In this document: positions 13,560 to 25,689 of the stretch, in pieces
Numbering within the stretch: position 1 is the first letter of the stretch
Layout: each line of letters begins with the position of its first letter
DNA from: Callaeas wilsoni
Lineage: Eukaryota > Chordata > Aves > Passeriformes > Callaeidae
Direction: 5' to 3'
Assembly (NCBI GenBank): GCA_013398955.1
Contig: VWPU01001236.1
Span: 1-64,000 of the forward strand
Length of the DNA stretch: 64,000 nt
Made by a program: the position numbers and the translations under genes
The notes under the pieces: model-generated
Told to the model about the DNA's origin: nothing
Databases searched by the model: none
What the model saw: only the letters and a program-made list of their open reading frames with translations

Positions 13560-14640
13560 CTAAAATCCTAAGGCATCCACAGACTTGACTGATTCATAAG
13601 ACAAGGGAGACCGGACTCTCATCTCTGCTCAAAGCAGAAGGAAGAATCTCCCTGCTGTTATGAATATGCCCTTACGTAATAGATAGGATGCTCTGGAGCT
13701 GGAAGGAGAAGATACCACATTAAGCAGTCAAGACCAAGAAAACAACAGTGTTAAGAAGTTGGTACTGTCAACCATCCATGTTAGAGTGAGTACCACCAAA
13801 AAAGCACAAAGGTTGTTAGTAATTGGAGACTTCTCCCTGTGAGGCCCTGAAGCACCCATTTACTGTCTGGACAACCTCTCTAAATGAGTTTGCTGCCTAG
13901 TGGGGCCTGCAATAGCAATGCCACAAAGGCTAGCAAGCCTAGGAAAGTCACAGGACTATCATCCACTCCTGCTCTTTTGCATAGGGTCAAATGAAGCTGC
14001 AGTGTGAAGACTGCAAAATATTGAAAGGGCCTTCGTGTCTCTCAGGAAGAAGCTGAAGGGATCAGGACCACAGTAGTGTTCTCCTCTATCCTCCCATTTG
14101 GAGACTGGGACCCAGGAGGAAGGAGAGGCATGGATCAGATGAATGACTAGAGTGGGTGGTGCTACAGTCATGCTCTGGGGTAGTGTGGTCTCGGGTGCAT
14201 CTTTGAGAGAGAGGAGATATTGACAGTGGATGGGGTGCACCTGACCAAGGGGTGTAAGAGTGTTCTGGGAAGCAAGCTGGCTGGACTTAAACCAGAACAT
14301 TTAATCAATTTTGGCAGGGGAGGGAATGGACTTCTGAGTGTCAGAGAGGAACCAGGAAACACCAACGCTTTGGTAAGCAGCAGGGATATACCTGTAAATT
14401 GTCCCAAAGCAACTGGGGAAGGCTCCTTCTGTTAGAGAAAGCTTTTCTCAAAAGGAGAAGAGGCCAAAAGCCCAGCTGTAGTGCCTCTACACCAATGCAC
14501 ATGGCATGGAAAACAAGCAAAAGGAGTTGGGCACCATGATGTTGTCAGAAAACTATGACCTAGTTACTATCGTGGAAACATGATGGGATGACTCACAAAA
14601 CTGGAACTGAAATAAGAAGAGTACTACCAATAAAATGAAA
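13560..14640 (+). mobile_element. CR1 LINE fragment: ORF1 end, ORF1/ORF2 junction and ORF2 start
   Basis: Sense-orientation CR1 interior. Near 13810-13835 a frame reads L-L-V-I-G-D, the esterase block I context (usually V-V-G-D-S). Near 13975-14005 comes L-L-H followed, after a one-base shift, by G-S-N-E-A-A (family H-V-G-T-N-D). At 14229-14240 D-G-V-H, then L-T-K-G, matches the D-G-x-H-L-T-K block with its D and H kept. The next visible CR1 segment, at 14490-14600, is the start of ORF2. It reads N-A-H-G-M-E-N-K-Q-K-E-L-G, then Y-D-L-V-T-I-V-E-T, a stop where the family has W, and W-D-D-S-Q-N-W. This is the opening of the apurinic-endonuclease domain. Similarity stops near 14640 with no RT domain or 3' tail. 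All frames are broken. Confidence 0.75.
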
Positions 14641-15879
14641 AAAGAAAGGCATTATTTGCTTTGGCAAGTTGAGGGATAGCAATTAACTCATACCGATGTT
14701 GAATTTTGGCTTTTCATCTGAAATAAAACTCAGTTCTTTATGTTAAATCTTGCAGCTTAGTACATTTGCTATGTGTAGGAATAGGGTCAGAAGAGAATAA
14801 AAACAAAAGAAATAATGCTTCTGTATATGTCTTTCATCTCGTTGCACAGGAATTACTGAATGCATGAGTTGTAGTATCAGTCAGACTGTCACAAAGATTA
14901 AAGAATGAAACTGAAAAGGAGTGGATGGTGTTGTCTTGACACAGACCTGCCTGAAATTCAAAACATTCAGCAGTATCTCAGTGTGAACTGTAGCTGACTT
15001 GACTGCTTCTTTCCTGGATGTTGCTCACTAACTCATGTTCAACTTCTGAATTCCTTAGCAAAAGTCAAATAAAAGAAATGCCATAGTGTTCTGAAATTTA
15101 AGAGAACTGCTTCAAGTCCTGCACATCAATATTTAAACAATAGAGGAGCTACTTTAAAAAAACTTATTTTTAATGCTGCGTCTTGCCTGCAAGGAAGAAT
15201 AAAAAATTACTAATAAGTTTAGAACTCAAGCAAAATAAGAATAATATTCAATAAATAATTGTTAATAAGATTGAGTTCAGCAGATCTACCCTAAAACTGA
15301 ATTCAATGCAATATTTTGCTAAGGAAATATCAGGCTAAATTCCTTGAGAATGACTGAGTAATTTAGAGCTACTGCTACATAAGATTCTTGCCAGAGTGTC
15401 TCACAGACCCATGTAATAATGGCTGATTCTTAATGTAGAAATATTTTGAGAGAACTTAATTTAAAAATGACAAAACGATTGTTCAATTCATAGAGATAAA
15501 GAAAAGATGATGCAGTAGGCAGAATGAGTTCAGGCACAGAAAGGTCAGAGAGTCAGAAGGGCAAAAAGTTCAAATAAAAGTGTGTGTGATGGCTATAAAT
15601 GTTGCATCAGGGTCAGGGCATGAGTCCACCTAAGATATTATCCTGTTAGTATCCTGAGTGTCAGAGGTAGTAGTTTATGTGGCTGTACATTCCTGTTGCT
15701 CTTGTTAATGGTGTTAGCCATCTGTCAACAGCTTTGACATGAGAGTGATTCAGGAATGACCAAAATTTGTTTTCTCCTCAGTCTGAATGGGTTTTGCTTT
15801 ATCGAGGTGGCCTTTGTAATCCTTCACATGATGCAGAAAGGTGCTTTTTTCTCCTTTTCATTTTTCACCTGAAATTTTA

Positions 15880-16430
15880 TGTCCTGGTTTTCTGCTAGGG
15901 TAGAGTTGATTTCTTCTCAGTAGCTGTTCCAGTGCTGTGTTTTAGATTTGCAATGAGAACGGTGTTGATAACACATTGATATTCTGTTTCTTGCTAAATT
16001 TTGTTTATCCTAATCCAAGGATTTTTTTTTTCCCTTATTTCATGCTCTCCCAGTGAGGAGCTATGCAAAAGAAACTGGAGGGAGCATAGCTGGGACAGGT
16101 GATCTGAACTGACCGAAGGGATATTCCACACCATAGAATGCCATGGGTGGTAGATCTGCTTTTGGGAAGAGGGAGTCTGGCACCGATCAGCAGGTGGTGA
16201 GCAATTGTATTGTGCATCACTTGTTTGTTTCCTTTTTATTATGACTATTATTATCATTTACCTTTATTACTCTATTTTACTTTATTTTCAATTATTAGAC
16301 TGTTCTTATCTCAACACACAAGTTTTACTTTGATTCTCCTCCCCATTTCACTGGGGTGGAGTGGGGAGAAAGGGGGTTGGGCGAGTGACCACGTGGTGTT
16401 TCTTCTTCAGCTGAGCTTAAAACCACAACA
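15880..16430. mobile_element. Full-length solo LTR, avian ERVL type
   Basis: A 551-base element starting TGTCCTGGTTTT and ending AAAACCACAACA; these ends form an inverted repeat matching at 10 of 12 positions. The flanks are tttta (15875-15879) and ttcta (16431-16435), a 5-bp target duplication with one mismatch, the length typical of ERVL. Internal landmarks of this abundant bird LTR are visible: gggtagagttga near the start, the segment with gggatattccacac, gagcaattgtattgtgcatcac, an AT-rich stretch of attattat and ttactttatt, and a G-rich segment ggtggagtggggagaaaggg. AATAAA signals lie in the AT-rich stretch when read on the minus strand, which hints at minus-sense transcription, but I leave orientation open. 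No internal retroviral sequence remains. Confidence 0.85.
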
Positions 16431-16439
16431 TTCTATTGC

Positions 16440-19400
16440 AGGGTTTCTCTTAAAAAAATAATTTTGCTCGACCATATGGCTCATACTTCAGAATTATTAA
16501 GTAAACAAGCAGTAAGTTACGGGCGTCACCTTATCTGGTTTATGATGTGGGTGAATTTTATCCTATTAGGATAAAGGACATCACAGCACATAAATAAGAA
16601 GCTTAAATTCAATGAAATATAATATACTGGGACATGAATAAAAAAGGTCGAAGTCTTGGCAGTTAAGTTTTCAGGAGTAAGTTTATAACTCGTAGAGCAA
16701 TTACTTCCTCTACCAAATGTCTGGCCTTCAATTGTGTCACTGAATATGTAGTATAAATGTAATGCACTCACTAGTCTTTAAGAATGGTATTTCAAGCCAG
16801 GCTAATCCCTGCTACAAAAAAATCCCAATGTACTTCCCATGAATGTAGGACAAATTTCCCACATAGCTAAGAAGTTTTCACTGGAATACGTGATCTTTTA
16901 GTTTCTGGAAATCATATTCAGCTGACCAGATATAGGTATACACATGGAATTTTTTGAACTATTTTTCTAGACTTCTTTTAAACCAGTGGAAAAAGTACAG
17001 TCATTTTTAGTCCATGCTGAAAGAATAGCTCAAAAGTGCCTGATTTCGTCACTGACTGTTAAAGAGGACTAGTTCCATCTGCAAATGTCTGGAGTTAAGT
17101 AAGATGAATCCTGTTTAGTTGCCTGCAGAGGACTGAGTCATGCTTTCATGTTTGCACAATGCCCTTCCAAAAGTCTGCCTGTTATTTCTTCTATCCAGTA
17201 CTCACAGTAGCTCTATCACAGCTAACACTTAGAGGACTAGCTCTTGTATATTAGTTATGCAATATGCACATGTTCCTCGATAAAGATCCCTTTCTTGTAA
17301 AATCTAGGAATCAATTTGAACATGTCTCCTTCAAACCAGGGAAATGCTCAAAGCATTGGAATGTGTCTCTTAGAGAATTTTATTGGTGGTTGGAAAAGTA
17401 ATAATTTGTTCATTTAAGTAACCTAGGGAAAAAAAGCTGGCAGGCAAAATAAAACTAAAACAAAACAAAGCAAAAGAGCGCTGTGGGTTATCCAGAGATT
17501 AGGGAGTTCCTCAAAGGATTTTAAGAAGCTCTCTCAAATTTAATTTTAGCAATTTGTAGTTTATCACAGAGATATCTCACTGAGAACAGTTCCAGAAGAA
17601 CAGAATTGTATCTCAGAATCCAATACTCAGCATGGCAGAACAGGTGGCATACTGAATATGTCAAATACTTTTTTTAAGTCACAGAGAGAAAATCTGAGCA
17701 GTGGCTTTCTACTTTAAAATCAAATTGAGTGTTCCATCTTCACTGTCATTGGCTGCCCTGAGTGTAAGTCAAAAATTTTATCTTTCCAAGAAACATTCAT
17801 TTCTTTAGAAGTTCATGTACGGTTTTCTGCAAGGATAGGATTTCTAATTCAATTTCCAAAAGAGGATCTGGTGACTGGAAAATTCACAATTACTTCTAGG
17901 AATAGGAAAACATTTCTTTAACAGGCAAAAAAGGCATAGTAATTTTTTTATATGTATAATGTGGGGAACAAGGAATGTGAATACTTCTCATTTCATCCTT
18001 TGTGAACTTCACCTTTCTCCATTATAAGTTTATTGTCTTCAGTCATTAAAATGAGTCCTGTTAAAACATAAGTGGTTCACATGCTGGTCATCATATTTTC
18101 TAAGTTTTAATTTAATCGTGTTCCTATATTCATATATGTCACCTAGCTACTGAAAAAAAATAAACCCAAAAACACAACCGAAATGAAACGAAGCTAACTG
18201 CAACATTAGCGCTATTTAAAATGTCTTATTGCATTCAGCACTGTTCTGAATACTAAATTACAACTAACTGTTCTATTACAGCCAGCTCAGACAAATGATC
18301 TGGCAGCACATGATGGTGTTAAGTGCAATCAGGCACTTAGCAACACTGACATCAGATGCTGGCATCTTTTGTTTTGAAACAGGATTTGATCCAGAGAGAA
18401 CTAGCTGTACTTGCAAATTTAGTGCAGTAATGCAAAAAATTATGAGTCTTAGATTACACCTGGAAATTGGATGTCCTCCAAGAAAAACTCAAAACTGAAC
18501 ACCTCATACATTTTTCAGAATAATTTTGAAGCCACTGAAAAAGGATTTCTCTTGCCTATGTTGACTTTCAGTTGGCGAAAAATGTTTAATGTTCCAGTGT
18601 GGACTTTTCCTTTATTTGGTAGGTTGGTTGGGTGCTAGTTTATGGTTTTTTTTCAAGCACTTGCAGTCCACAAGCAAGATATCCTGTTTGTCCACTAAGC
18701 CACATATCAGGAGAACGATAGAAATCAGTGCTAGATTCATAATTTTCCATGTAGAAGAATCTGCGAAAAGAGACAAAATCCACTTGAAGAATACCAAACA
18801 AGAGCTGTAGTTAGGTCAAGGAAGTATTAAAAATGTAACCAAATTAACTTTGAAAGTCTGACGCTTTATAAATCTGTCATATGTCTCTTGTCCTTGTTTA
18901 CATTCTACTCCTATTTTTATTTCTTCATGGCTGCATTTGACAATGCACTAAGTGTTCACATTTCTCCTTATACAAGTCCTTCCTCCTCTTTGTATGCTTG
19001 ATTGAAAAAACATTTCTGCCTGAAAAAAAAGTGCATTAATTAATTTTTAAATTTTTAAAAAATTACGATTACAAGTTATAATTAAAAACTTAGCTCACAA
19101 TGTGATAGAAATACTAGTGTTCAAACTGTAAGAGCCTCTCTCTGCCATACCTAGGTTAATCTTCCCACAATAATTTATTAATAACAACCAGGTAGTTAAA
19201 AGAAGTAATTTTCAATAGGTAGCCTCTTTTAAAAGATCTGTAGAAGCAGAACATACCATAATATGAAGCTTCAGCCTCACAACTTCATGGATACAAAGAT
19301 TATAAATTAAATATTGCATTGAGCTTCAAAATCTCATCAAATTAACATGATAATATAAACTTATATTACACATCTTTAAACTCAGTGATTACTTATTTAT

Positions 19401-20230
19401 ATTTTACTTCCTTGGCTTTATTATGCAGCAATAGAGTAATACAGTGAATTTTCTAGGATAAAATATTTTTTCTGTTTCCCTTAATTTTACATAAACATGT
19501 TTATTATATTTTCCTTTAGAATTATCAGCTGAAAAAGAGGATAAAGTGTCATCAGCTTGCCTGAACTAATTTTCTATTTTTTTCTTGAAATATTTCTTGC
19601 AGACTGTATATTAGTGCTTTATATATATGTAGCTATCTATAGCTATGAGAAATATCTAGGTATATCCACTGTTCAAGACTTCAGTTACTATAAAGGAGAC
19701 ATAGGCCACTTTCAGTCAAGTCATATCTGTTTCTCAAATGAAAGAGAACTGGCACACTGTCAGCATTAGAAAATATTTTGTCCTGTCAAGATGCAGCATG
19801 GTAGTTTTGAGAGAACAGTCCTGGTACAGATCCTTTTCCTCCATTTCAGGCTGGAAAACTAGGAAGGCCATTTTAGTGACTCCTGCCCTAAGATGTACCG
19901 GCTCTTCACACAGACTTGCAAAGTAAAGAGAGACCTAAGGCCCTATTTAAAGCCTTTTCAAGTCATCTTATGGCTTTTAACAAATGGTGGGGTTATTTTA
20001 TATCACAAATACATTAGATCTGCAATAAAACTATTATTTTAACTTTACTACAATCAAATACACTAATACATCAAACAGCATTTGATGCATGTGGCACACA
20101 TAACTAGCATTTGAAGGTAGTAGTTTTTTCTTTTTTGTTTTGGGATAGCACTTGACGGAGGAAGAGAAAAGCAACACTGGTAATCCAGTTATTACCGAAG
20201 GAATTTCTATTGTTCTGTGACTAAGCTTCA
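16440..20230. other. Unassigned AT-rich DNA
   Basis: No gene, RNA or transposon could be recognised. Short open frames (18295-18498, 18589-18810, 19557-19769 and others) have no family resemblance and no coding-like composition. Confidence 0.5.
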
Positions 20231-20233
20231 GCT

Positions 20234-20269
20234 GAATTCAGCGAGTGAGCTGAATCACTCACTGAATTC
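20234..20269. repeat. Near-perfect 15-bp inverted repeat (hairpin)
   Basis: Arms GAATTCAGCGAGTGA (20234-20248) and TCACTCACTGAATTC (20255-20269) pair at 14 of 15 positions around the 6-base loop gctgaa. The one exception (C20242 opposite A20261) becomes a G-U wobble in a minus-strand transcript, so the stem would be continuous there. No flanking repeat explains it. Confidence 0.85.
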
Positions 20270-20917
20270 TATTGGCAGATCGAGGCTGGATCTGTCCATT
20301 GCCCTTGAAATCAAACAAATCATGGATCTCAGACTGTGCTTTATTTTGAAATACATTACATGACTTCTGTTTTTTGCTATGTGATATTCCTTTAACAACA
20401 AGGATTATAAGTAGCTCAAAAATAATAAATAAGATATTAGCTACTGTAAAATTGCATAGCAGACTCAACAAATAAAGAATCTTCTTATTTGTTACCTAAA
20501 GCTATTTGTTTACTTAAACTGTTGAAACAAGTGAATCTCTAAAGATTAGATTCTTTAAAGTGGAACTAATATTTTTAATTTGGACATACAGAACTCAGAG
20601 CCTAATTACAAGTACATAATTACTTGGGAAGAATCACTGAGTATTAATGAACAGATACTATATAAATATTTTAATACATTTCCATGGCTATTCGATTCAC
20701 TCTGCTTATTATCTTACAAAATGTGCTGGATTTTTTACATCTTTTTCTTAGGTAATCAACATGTGGTTGGTAGCATCTGACATAGATGTGGACAATCGTA
20801 AATAGCAGAACTTTGTAGGGTACATAAGTGGTCAGGCTAATTCTACTATTTTTCTCATAGAGTGAGTAAGGAGTGTGAAGAATTAAATCACATGATGCAT
20901 TGTAAATTTATTTTTAG

Positions 20918-21154
20918 AATGTTGATATTAACCTGACAGGTACTAGATCTGTACGTGAAAAAGATCCGTGGTACAGCTCAAGAGACTTCAGATATCAAAC
21001 CAAGGCACCAGAAATTGTCTTCCAGGAAGGCATCCATGACCTGAAAAAAGGAGGTCATGAAAGTACACTCCAAGATTATCATATGGGAATAATTCATACA
21101 GAATTCACCTTAATTCATGCAGTTAATAGAGAGAAATACACTGCTCCAAACTAA
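20918..21154 (+). other. Candidate terminal coding exon, product unrecognised
   Basis: A splice-acceptor-like tttatttttag ends at 20917. An open frame of 78 codons follows, closed by TAA at 21152-21154, and an AATAAA lies at 21324-21329, 170 bases downstream. The translation is unusually protein-like for this AT-rich DNA: it is rich in charged and aromatic residues and contains segments E-K-D-P-W-Y-S-S-R-D-F-R-Y and Q-E-G-I-H-D-L-K-K-G-G-H-E. There is no initiator Met near the start, which suits an internal splice boundary. I do not recognise the protein and found no partner exons nearby. Chance remains quite possible because frames of this length are common in the window. Alternatives are a decayed retrocopy or unannotated transposon coding sequence. 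Confidence 0.22.
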
Positions 21155-21328
21155 TACTCAGAGGATACAAAATTAGATTCTTTTCATGAATCGTCTTCAT
21201 TATAAACCTATGTCTCTTCCTTTACTAAAGGGATTATTTTGATTGACGCCTAAATTCTTAAGAACGCGATAGTAGATTTTTTGTGAATATTCCAACAGTT
21301 GCCTAAAGCTCCTGTTAAAATCAAATAA

Positions 21329-21612
21329 AAACACTTCCAGGAATGGGGCATCCACAACCTCAGGTGTCCCAGTTCTTCGGCACCCTGAGTAAAGAATTTC
21401 TTTCTAATATCTGATCTATACCTGTCCTCTTTCAGTTTACAACATTGTCCCTTGTCCTGTCACATCTGCCAATATATAGAGTCCCTCTCCCTCCTTTTTT
21501 TAAAGTCCCCTTCAGGTACTGGAAGTCTGCAGCCTCCAGGTCTCCCCACTGCCTTCTCTTCTCCTTGTTGACCAACTCCAGCTCTCTCATCCTGTCAGCT
21601 TCTATGGTCTAC
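21329..21612 (-). mobile_element. CR1 LINE fragment, C-terminal ORF2 region
   Basis: Antisense CR1. The plus strand reads ggaatggggcatccacaacc at the left and continues through tgagtaaagaatttctttct and cattgtcccttgtcctgtca. It then gives the complement of the CR1 segment for Y-L-K-G and the upstream leucine-rich part, ending with tctctcatcctgtcagcttc. It covers the end of ORF2, but the CR1 3' tail expected to the left of 21329 is missing. An AATAAA sits just outside this boundary. Confidence 0.85.
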
Positions 21613-21830
21613 CTCTGCCCGTGTTTGGCTTCTCTCACAGTAACAAAAAATAACTGTTTTCCTTTACTGGAGTGGAATTTCCTATATTTAAGTATGTGGC
21701 CTTTGCCTCTTATCCTGTCCCTAGATACTGACTAGTGGGAAGAGTCTGTCTCCAACATCTTCATTCCCTTCCATGAGATATTTATAAACAAGGCTGAGAT
21801 TTCCTCCTATTTACTTGAAGGAAGGTAGCA
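21613..21830 (-). mobile_element. Second CR1 LINE fragment, different subfamily region
   Basis: This adjoins the preceding CR1 piece in the same orientation but repeats an overlapping part of the CR1 map. Examples are a complement of the CR1 segment as tggaatttcctatatttaag, tggcctttgcctcttatcct, agatactgactagtgggaag and tccatgagatatttataaac. Because the same CR1 coordinates occur twice in a row with different divergence, this looks like two insertions, or a duplication, rather than one element. Confidence 0.75.
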
Positions 21831-21839
21831 ACTGACAAC

Positions 21840-23090
21840 TGATTAGCAGAAATGTTTTACTCTTCAATCAGGGGACATGATTGTAGCAATAAGTGTGCAA
21901 TTTCCCATGTGAGAAAAGCACTAACAATAGCACATATGGATAGAAGTTCTTATAACACTTAGAAGTTGTCTTATTACACCATTCTTCAAAGATAGGCTTT
22001 GGAGTTTTCATGCTGAAAACTGTCTTTGTACTTTTAGGATGGTAGTGGAGAATATGTTTCATCTCACATTTGAACTCAGGTCTCAAATATTTCAGAGAAA
22101 AAAAACCCCAAACCTAAACCAAAATTACACAAAAAGAAACAGGCTAAAACCCACTACTGGTCAAAGATCTAAATCAATTACATGTGGTACTAATTAAAAA
22201 CAAGTAAAAGTAAACCCATGTGTTGTGGACATTATTAACTCACATTTACACTTTTCCCTTCCTTCTTCTTATCTGAATTACACACTTGCAAAGCCTAAGC
22301 TGGATCTTTCTGTGAAAGTTTCATCAGAATGCAAAGCCATACTTTGATTCTGTGCTTTTTTTTAATGAAAGAAGTATGAAGTAAAACATTAGCATCACAA
22401 AATCCCCCTGAAAAAATCCAAAACAACATCAGAAAAACGGGACAGAATCATAATGAAAAAGAACCTGTAAGAGGTATCATGCTCTGTAGTAAAATGGGAT
22501 TCTCACAAGCGCAATAATGAATTTTGCTATTCTCTGTTTATGATATTTTTTCTGCATTTTATCTTTAGTTACTTTCATAATGTCTAAAATAGAAATTTGT
22601 AAGCTTTTTTTTTTTTTTCCCTACCTTTTTATAGGTGTCATTGTAGTTAAGTTCTTAGTTGCTCTTTCTGGCATGGGTCACTCACTGAAAGATGTTCAAC
22701 ACATGGTATATAATCATAGACATAGGTTTTTGTTTCTGATTTAAACTGCTGAATTCCCTCACTGTTGCAGACTGTTACAGGTAAAATGTGTTTTGGCTTA
22801 TTTTTTTCCAAGAAGTAATCAAATGTTTATTGTGAATGTTTTTAAGCTGCGGGCTTTTGGTCTCCTAAAGGTCTTTGATGATTATAAAAGAATTTGTCAC
22901 CATGGAGTTTGCAGTAACTCTCCAACTGCATATCTGCAGTTTCTGATAAAGTTATTAGACCACCTTTGTTACACTCCTGTTCTTATTCCATGCTGTCATG
23001 GTTTCAATTTTATTTAATTTGTTTTGGTCAGTGTCCTAATAGGTGCTGGTAGTTTTAAATATCAAAATTTAAGGTAACATACAACTCAAA
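21840..23090. other. Unassigned AT-rich DNA
   Basis: Nothing recognised except short homopolymer runs, for example the T13 run near 22606-22618. The 74-codon frame at 22793-23017 has no similarity that I know. Confidence 0.5.
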
Positions 23091-23099
23091 TGACTAATT

Positions 23100-23440
23100 A
23101 CAAAAGGACTTGCTTGTAACTGGAATAAATTCAGTCTAGAGAGAGTCCTATTGACGGAAGAACTTATGCTTGTGTTTGTCCTGATGCGTATTCCAGAGGG
23201 CACTTCACTGCCAACAGCACAAACTACATGAACTCTGTCTGCTTGCACTGTGACGCTGCTGGCTCCATTTTATAGCCATTGCAAGATGCCTTGATGAAGA
23301 AGTCATGCTGTTCTGGTTTTTCAAGTATAACATTTGAATTTCTAAGCTGACCACCAACAGCTGTACTTTCTGCATGGATGGTTGGCACAGGAGGATATAA
23401 AACTGCTGGCAAATCCAATCCACTCTTGGAAAGCACAAGG
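23100..23440 (-). pseudogene. Possible broken coding remnant, family unrecognised
   Basis: On the minus strand, 23224-23433 is an open frame with balanced, protein-like composition, including L-P-A-V-L-Y-P-P-V-P-T-I-H-A-E and N-V-I-L-E-K-P-E-Q-H-D-F-F-I-K. It ends at a stop, but a shift of frame just there gives another smooth stretch, C-A-V-G-S-E-V-P-S-G-I-R-I-R-T-N-T-S, running to about 23140 and perhaps beyond. Two protein-like stretches joined by a shift are what a decayed retrocopy or old transposon gene looks like. There is no poly-A tail or intron boundary that I can point to, and I cannot name a parent gene. Chance is the main alternative. Confidence 0.22.
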
Positions 23441-23459
23441 TATCATGGGGCATGTTTAA

Positions 23460-25640
23460 TGTGAACCTTGCTAGTTTTCTGTCTACATTAACATAATCTA
23501 CCTAAACCCATTGTTACTAAAGTTTAAATGACTAAAATTAAGTATGCTGTCTCAAAGGGTTTCTGCTCCTGCCATCTGTAACTTAACTGAGTGTGCTATT
23601 ATTTTAACTGCAGTTAGTAAATCGGTACCTTGAGATTTCTGTCACTAGCCAATAGCCATAAACTGGATTGCCTACTATGTCAATGTTATATGGCATTCAT
23701 TAATCACATGCTTATACAACACTTACAAAATTGCTGGTATGTTAGAAAGTTTAACAGGTTAACACTAGGACAATGAAATCCCAGAGCTTTGCTTTGTGGA
23801 TTGTTAATTTTGGTTTGGTTTTGTTTGTTTGCTTGTGAGGGAGGGGTTGGATGGGCTGGAGTTTGATTTTGTTTGGCTTTTTTTTCCTGTCTATGATTTA
23901 CCTGTTTCTCATTTCTCTCGTTACCTTTGGATAAATAGACATAAAAAAATCATATTTAGCATCTGGCATAAAGATTAATTTTTTAAGGAAAGCATGCATT
24001 CCCTAAATCAAAGGTTAAAGTCTTGTGAGAATCCTTCTGAGACACCAAGTCCTCTCCTTTAATTACACAATCATAACATAATATTTTTATCTAATTTCTG
24101 AGATTTAAAAGGTGAATTAAAAGAAATTCTCAGTTACCTGCTGCCACCTTTCTTCCTCAGAAGCCTGGTTCAGATTTTATTCTGACATAATTTCTGGTCA
24201 AAACTGTAACTATTAACTGGTTTTATTCATTTATGCCATGTAAGTAACATATATTTTACGAACTGATATAACTCTTGCAAACACATATTTTTGTTGACTG
24301 TAAATAATCCTAAAACTTAACAGGGAAGACAAAGAATATCATACTGCTCAATATTTTGGGTTTTTTTTTTCCCTCTTTTCTTCCTTCTTTTTCAATTGTT
24401 CTTGCCTTGGGACAGCAGTCATGGGTTCTACTTACGCACCTAAATGATAATTTAAAAATTATATATATGCCTATTTATTTTTTGCTTTTTTTCAGTATTT
24501 CTAAATCTGAACACTACACTTCTGTAAAATCCTACATTTCAATAAATATTAAAACATGATCAATATTTACAAGATGGGAAATTTTTGTCAGTAGACACTG
24601 AGGAGGTAAAGGTTACAAAATTCCGACAGTTTTCAAGTACAATGAGTCTTATAACAAGCAATAACAATCACAAAGAATTGTGTGGAATTCTAGAAGGTCA
24701 AAGAAACAAAATTTTCTCATTTCTTATTTCCATTGTCATATTTCTGTATGTGAGTAAACTAAGTAAAAAAAAAAAATCCCTAATAATTAATTTTTAAACT
24801 CTGTGTTTGAATTTTTCCGATTCCTGATTTCAGCTAGTGCATGCCAGATCTAGATGCCCTTAATGAACATTGTTTTGTTAATAATTAGGGAATGATTCAA
24901 CAGACTTTGGATGAGCTTTTAAAAATGTAGGAGGGAATTAGACATGTCTTGTTAATTTGAGGTATATTGTATGTACCATTGAGCCTACTATTCATCATCA
25001 GCATGCAGATGATATTCCCAGATATGAATAATTTTAATTAAATACAGCAACAACAAAAATATAGGCATTATATCTTATCTATGTATTCACACTTCGCTCA
25101 TTTGTAGAGTTTATCAAAGAATCACTTTGCCTACTTTTTAACTTAAGTGGACATGTAGCTATGAGACATTTTTTATATGGCAACAGAATGTTATTTTAAA
25201 GGCATGCTAGTATCCCTGTCTTTATCTTTCAGAAAAAGAATCAGATATAAAAGAATGGAGTATAATAAAACATTTAATGACAGACTAAATTTACGTAAGA
25301 GGTGAAATAAATTGAAGGTGTTACAGTATACATCTATTAGGACTATGAGAAAAATCAGATAAATTTCTTTTTCAGGAATCTTATGATCTCTCCTAGAGAA
25401 TGATCATAGTGAGATTATCATTGTTAAACATTTTATCACTGGAAATGATAAAGTTTTGTTGGATGTTGGAATACAATTGAAGGGAAAATTACTGAATGAC
25501 TGAAAGCAAGTATTCTGCTTCATGACAAGATATTCACAGGCCCAGAGTGCATCTTTTCCTGGTATGAAACCACAATCTTTCTCATGGAAAATGAAACACG
25601 GTAATCTACCACTGATGGGCAAATACTTTTCTGACAATAT
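23460..25640. other. Unassigned AT-rich DNA
   Basis: No gene or transposon recognised. There are short homopolymer runs of T and A. Open frames are short and of low coding quality. Confidence 0.5.
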
Positions 25641-25652
25641 TCTTACTCTGGA

Positions 25653-25685
25653 CTCTCTCTCTCTCTCCCTCTCTCTCCTTCTCTA
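25653..25685 (+). repeat. (CT)n microsatellite
   Basis: About 33 bases of ct repeats with a few cc and tt interruptions. Confidence 0.9.
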
Positions 25686-25689
25686 CTTA

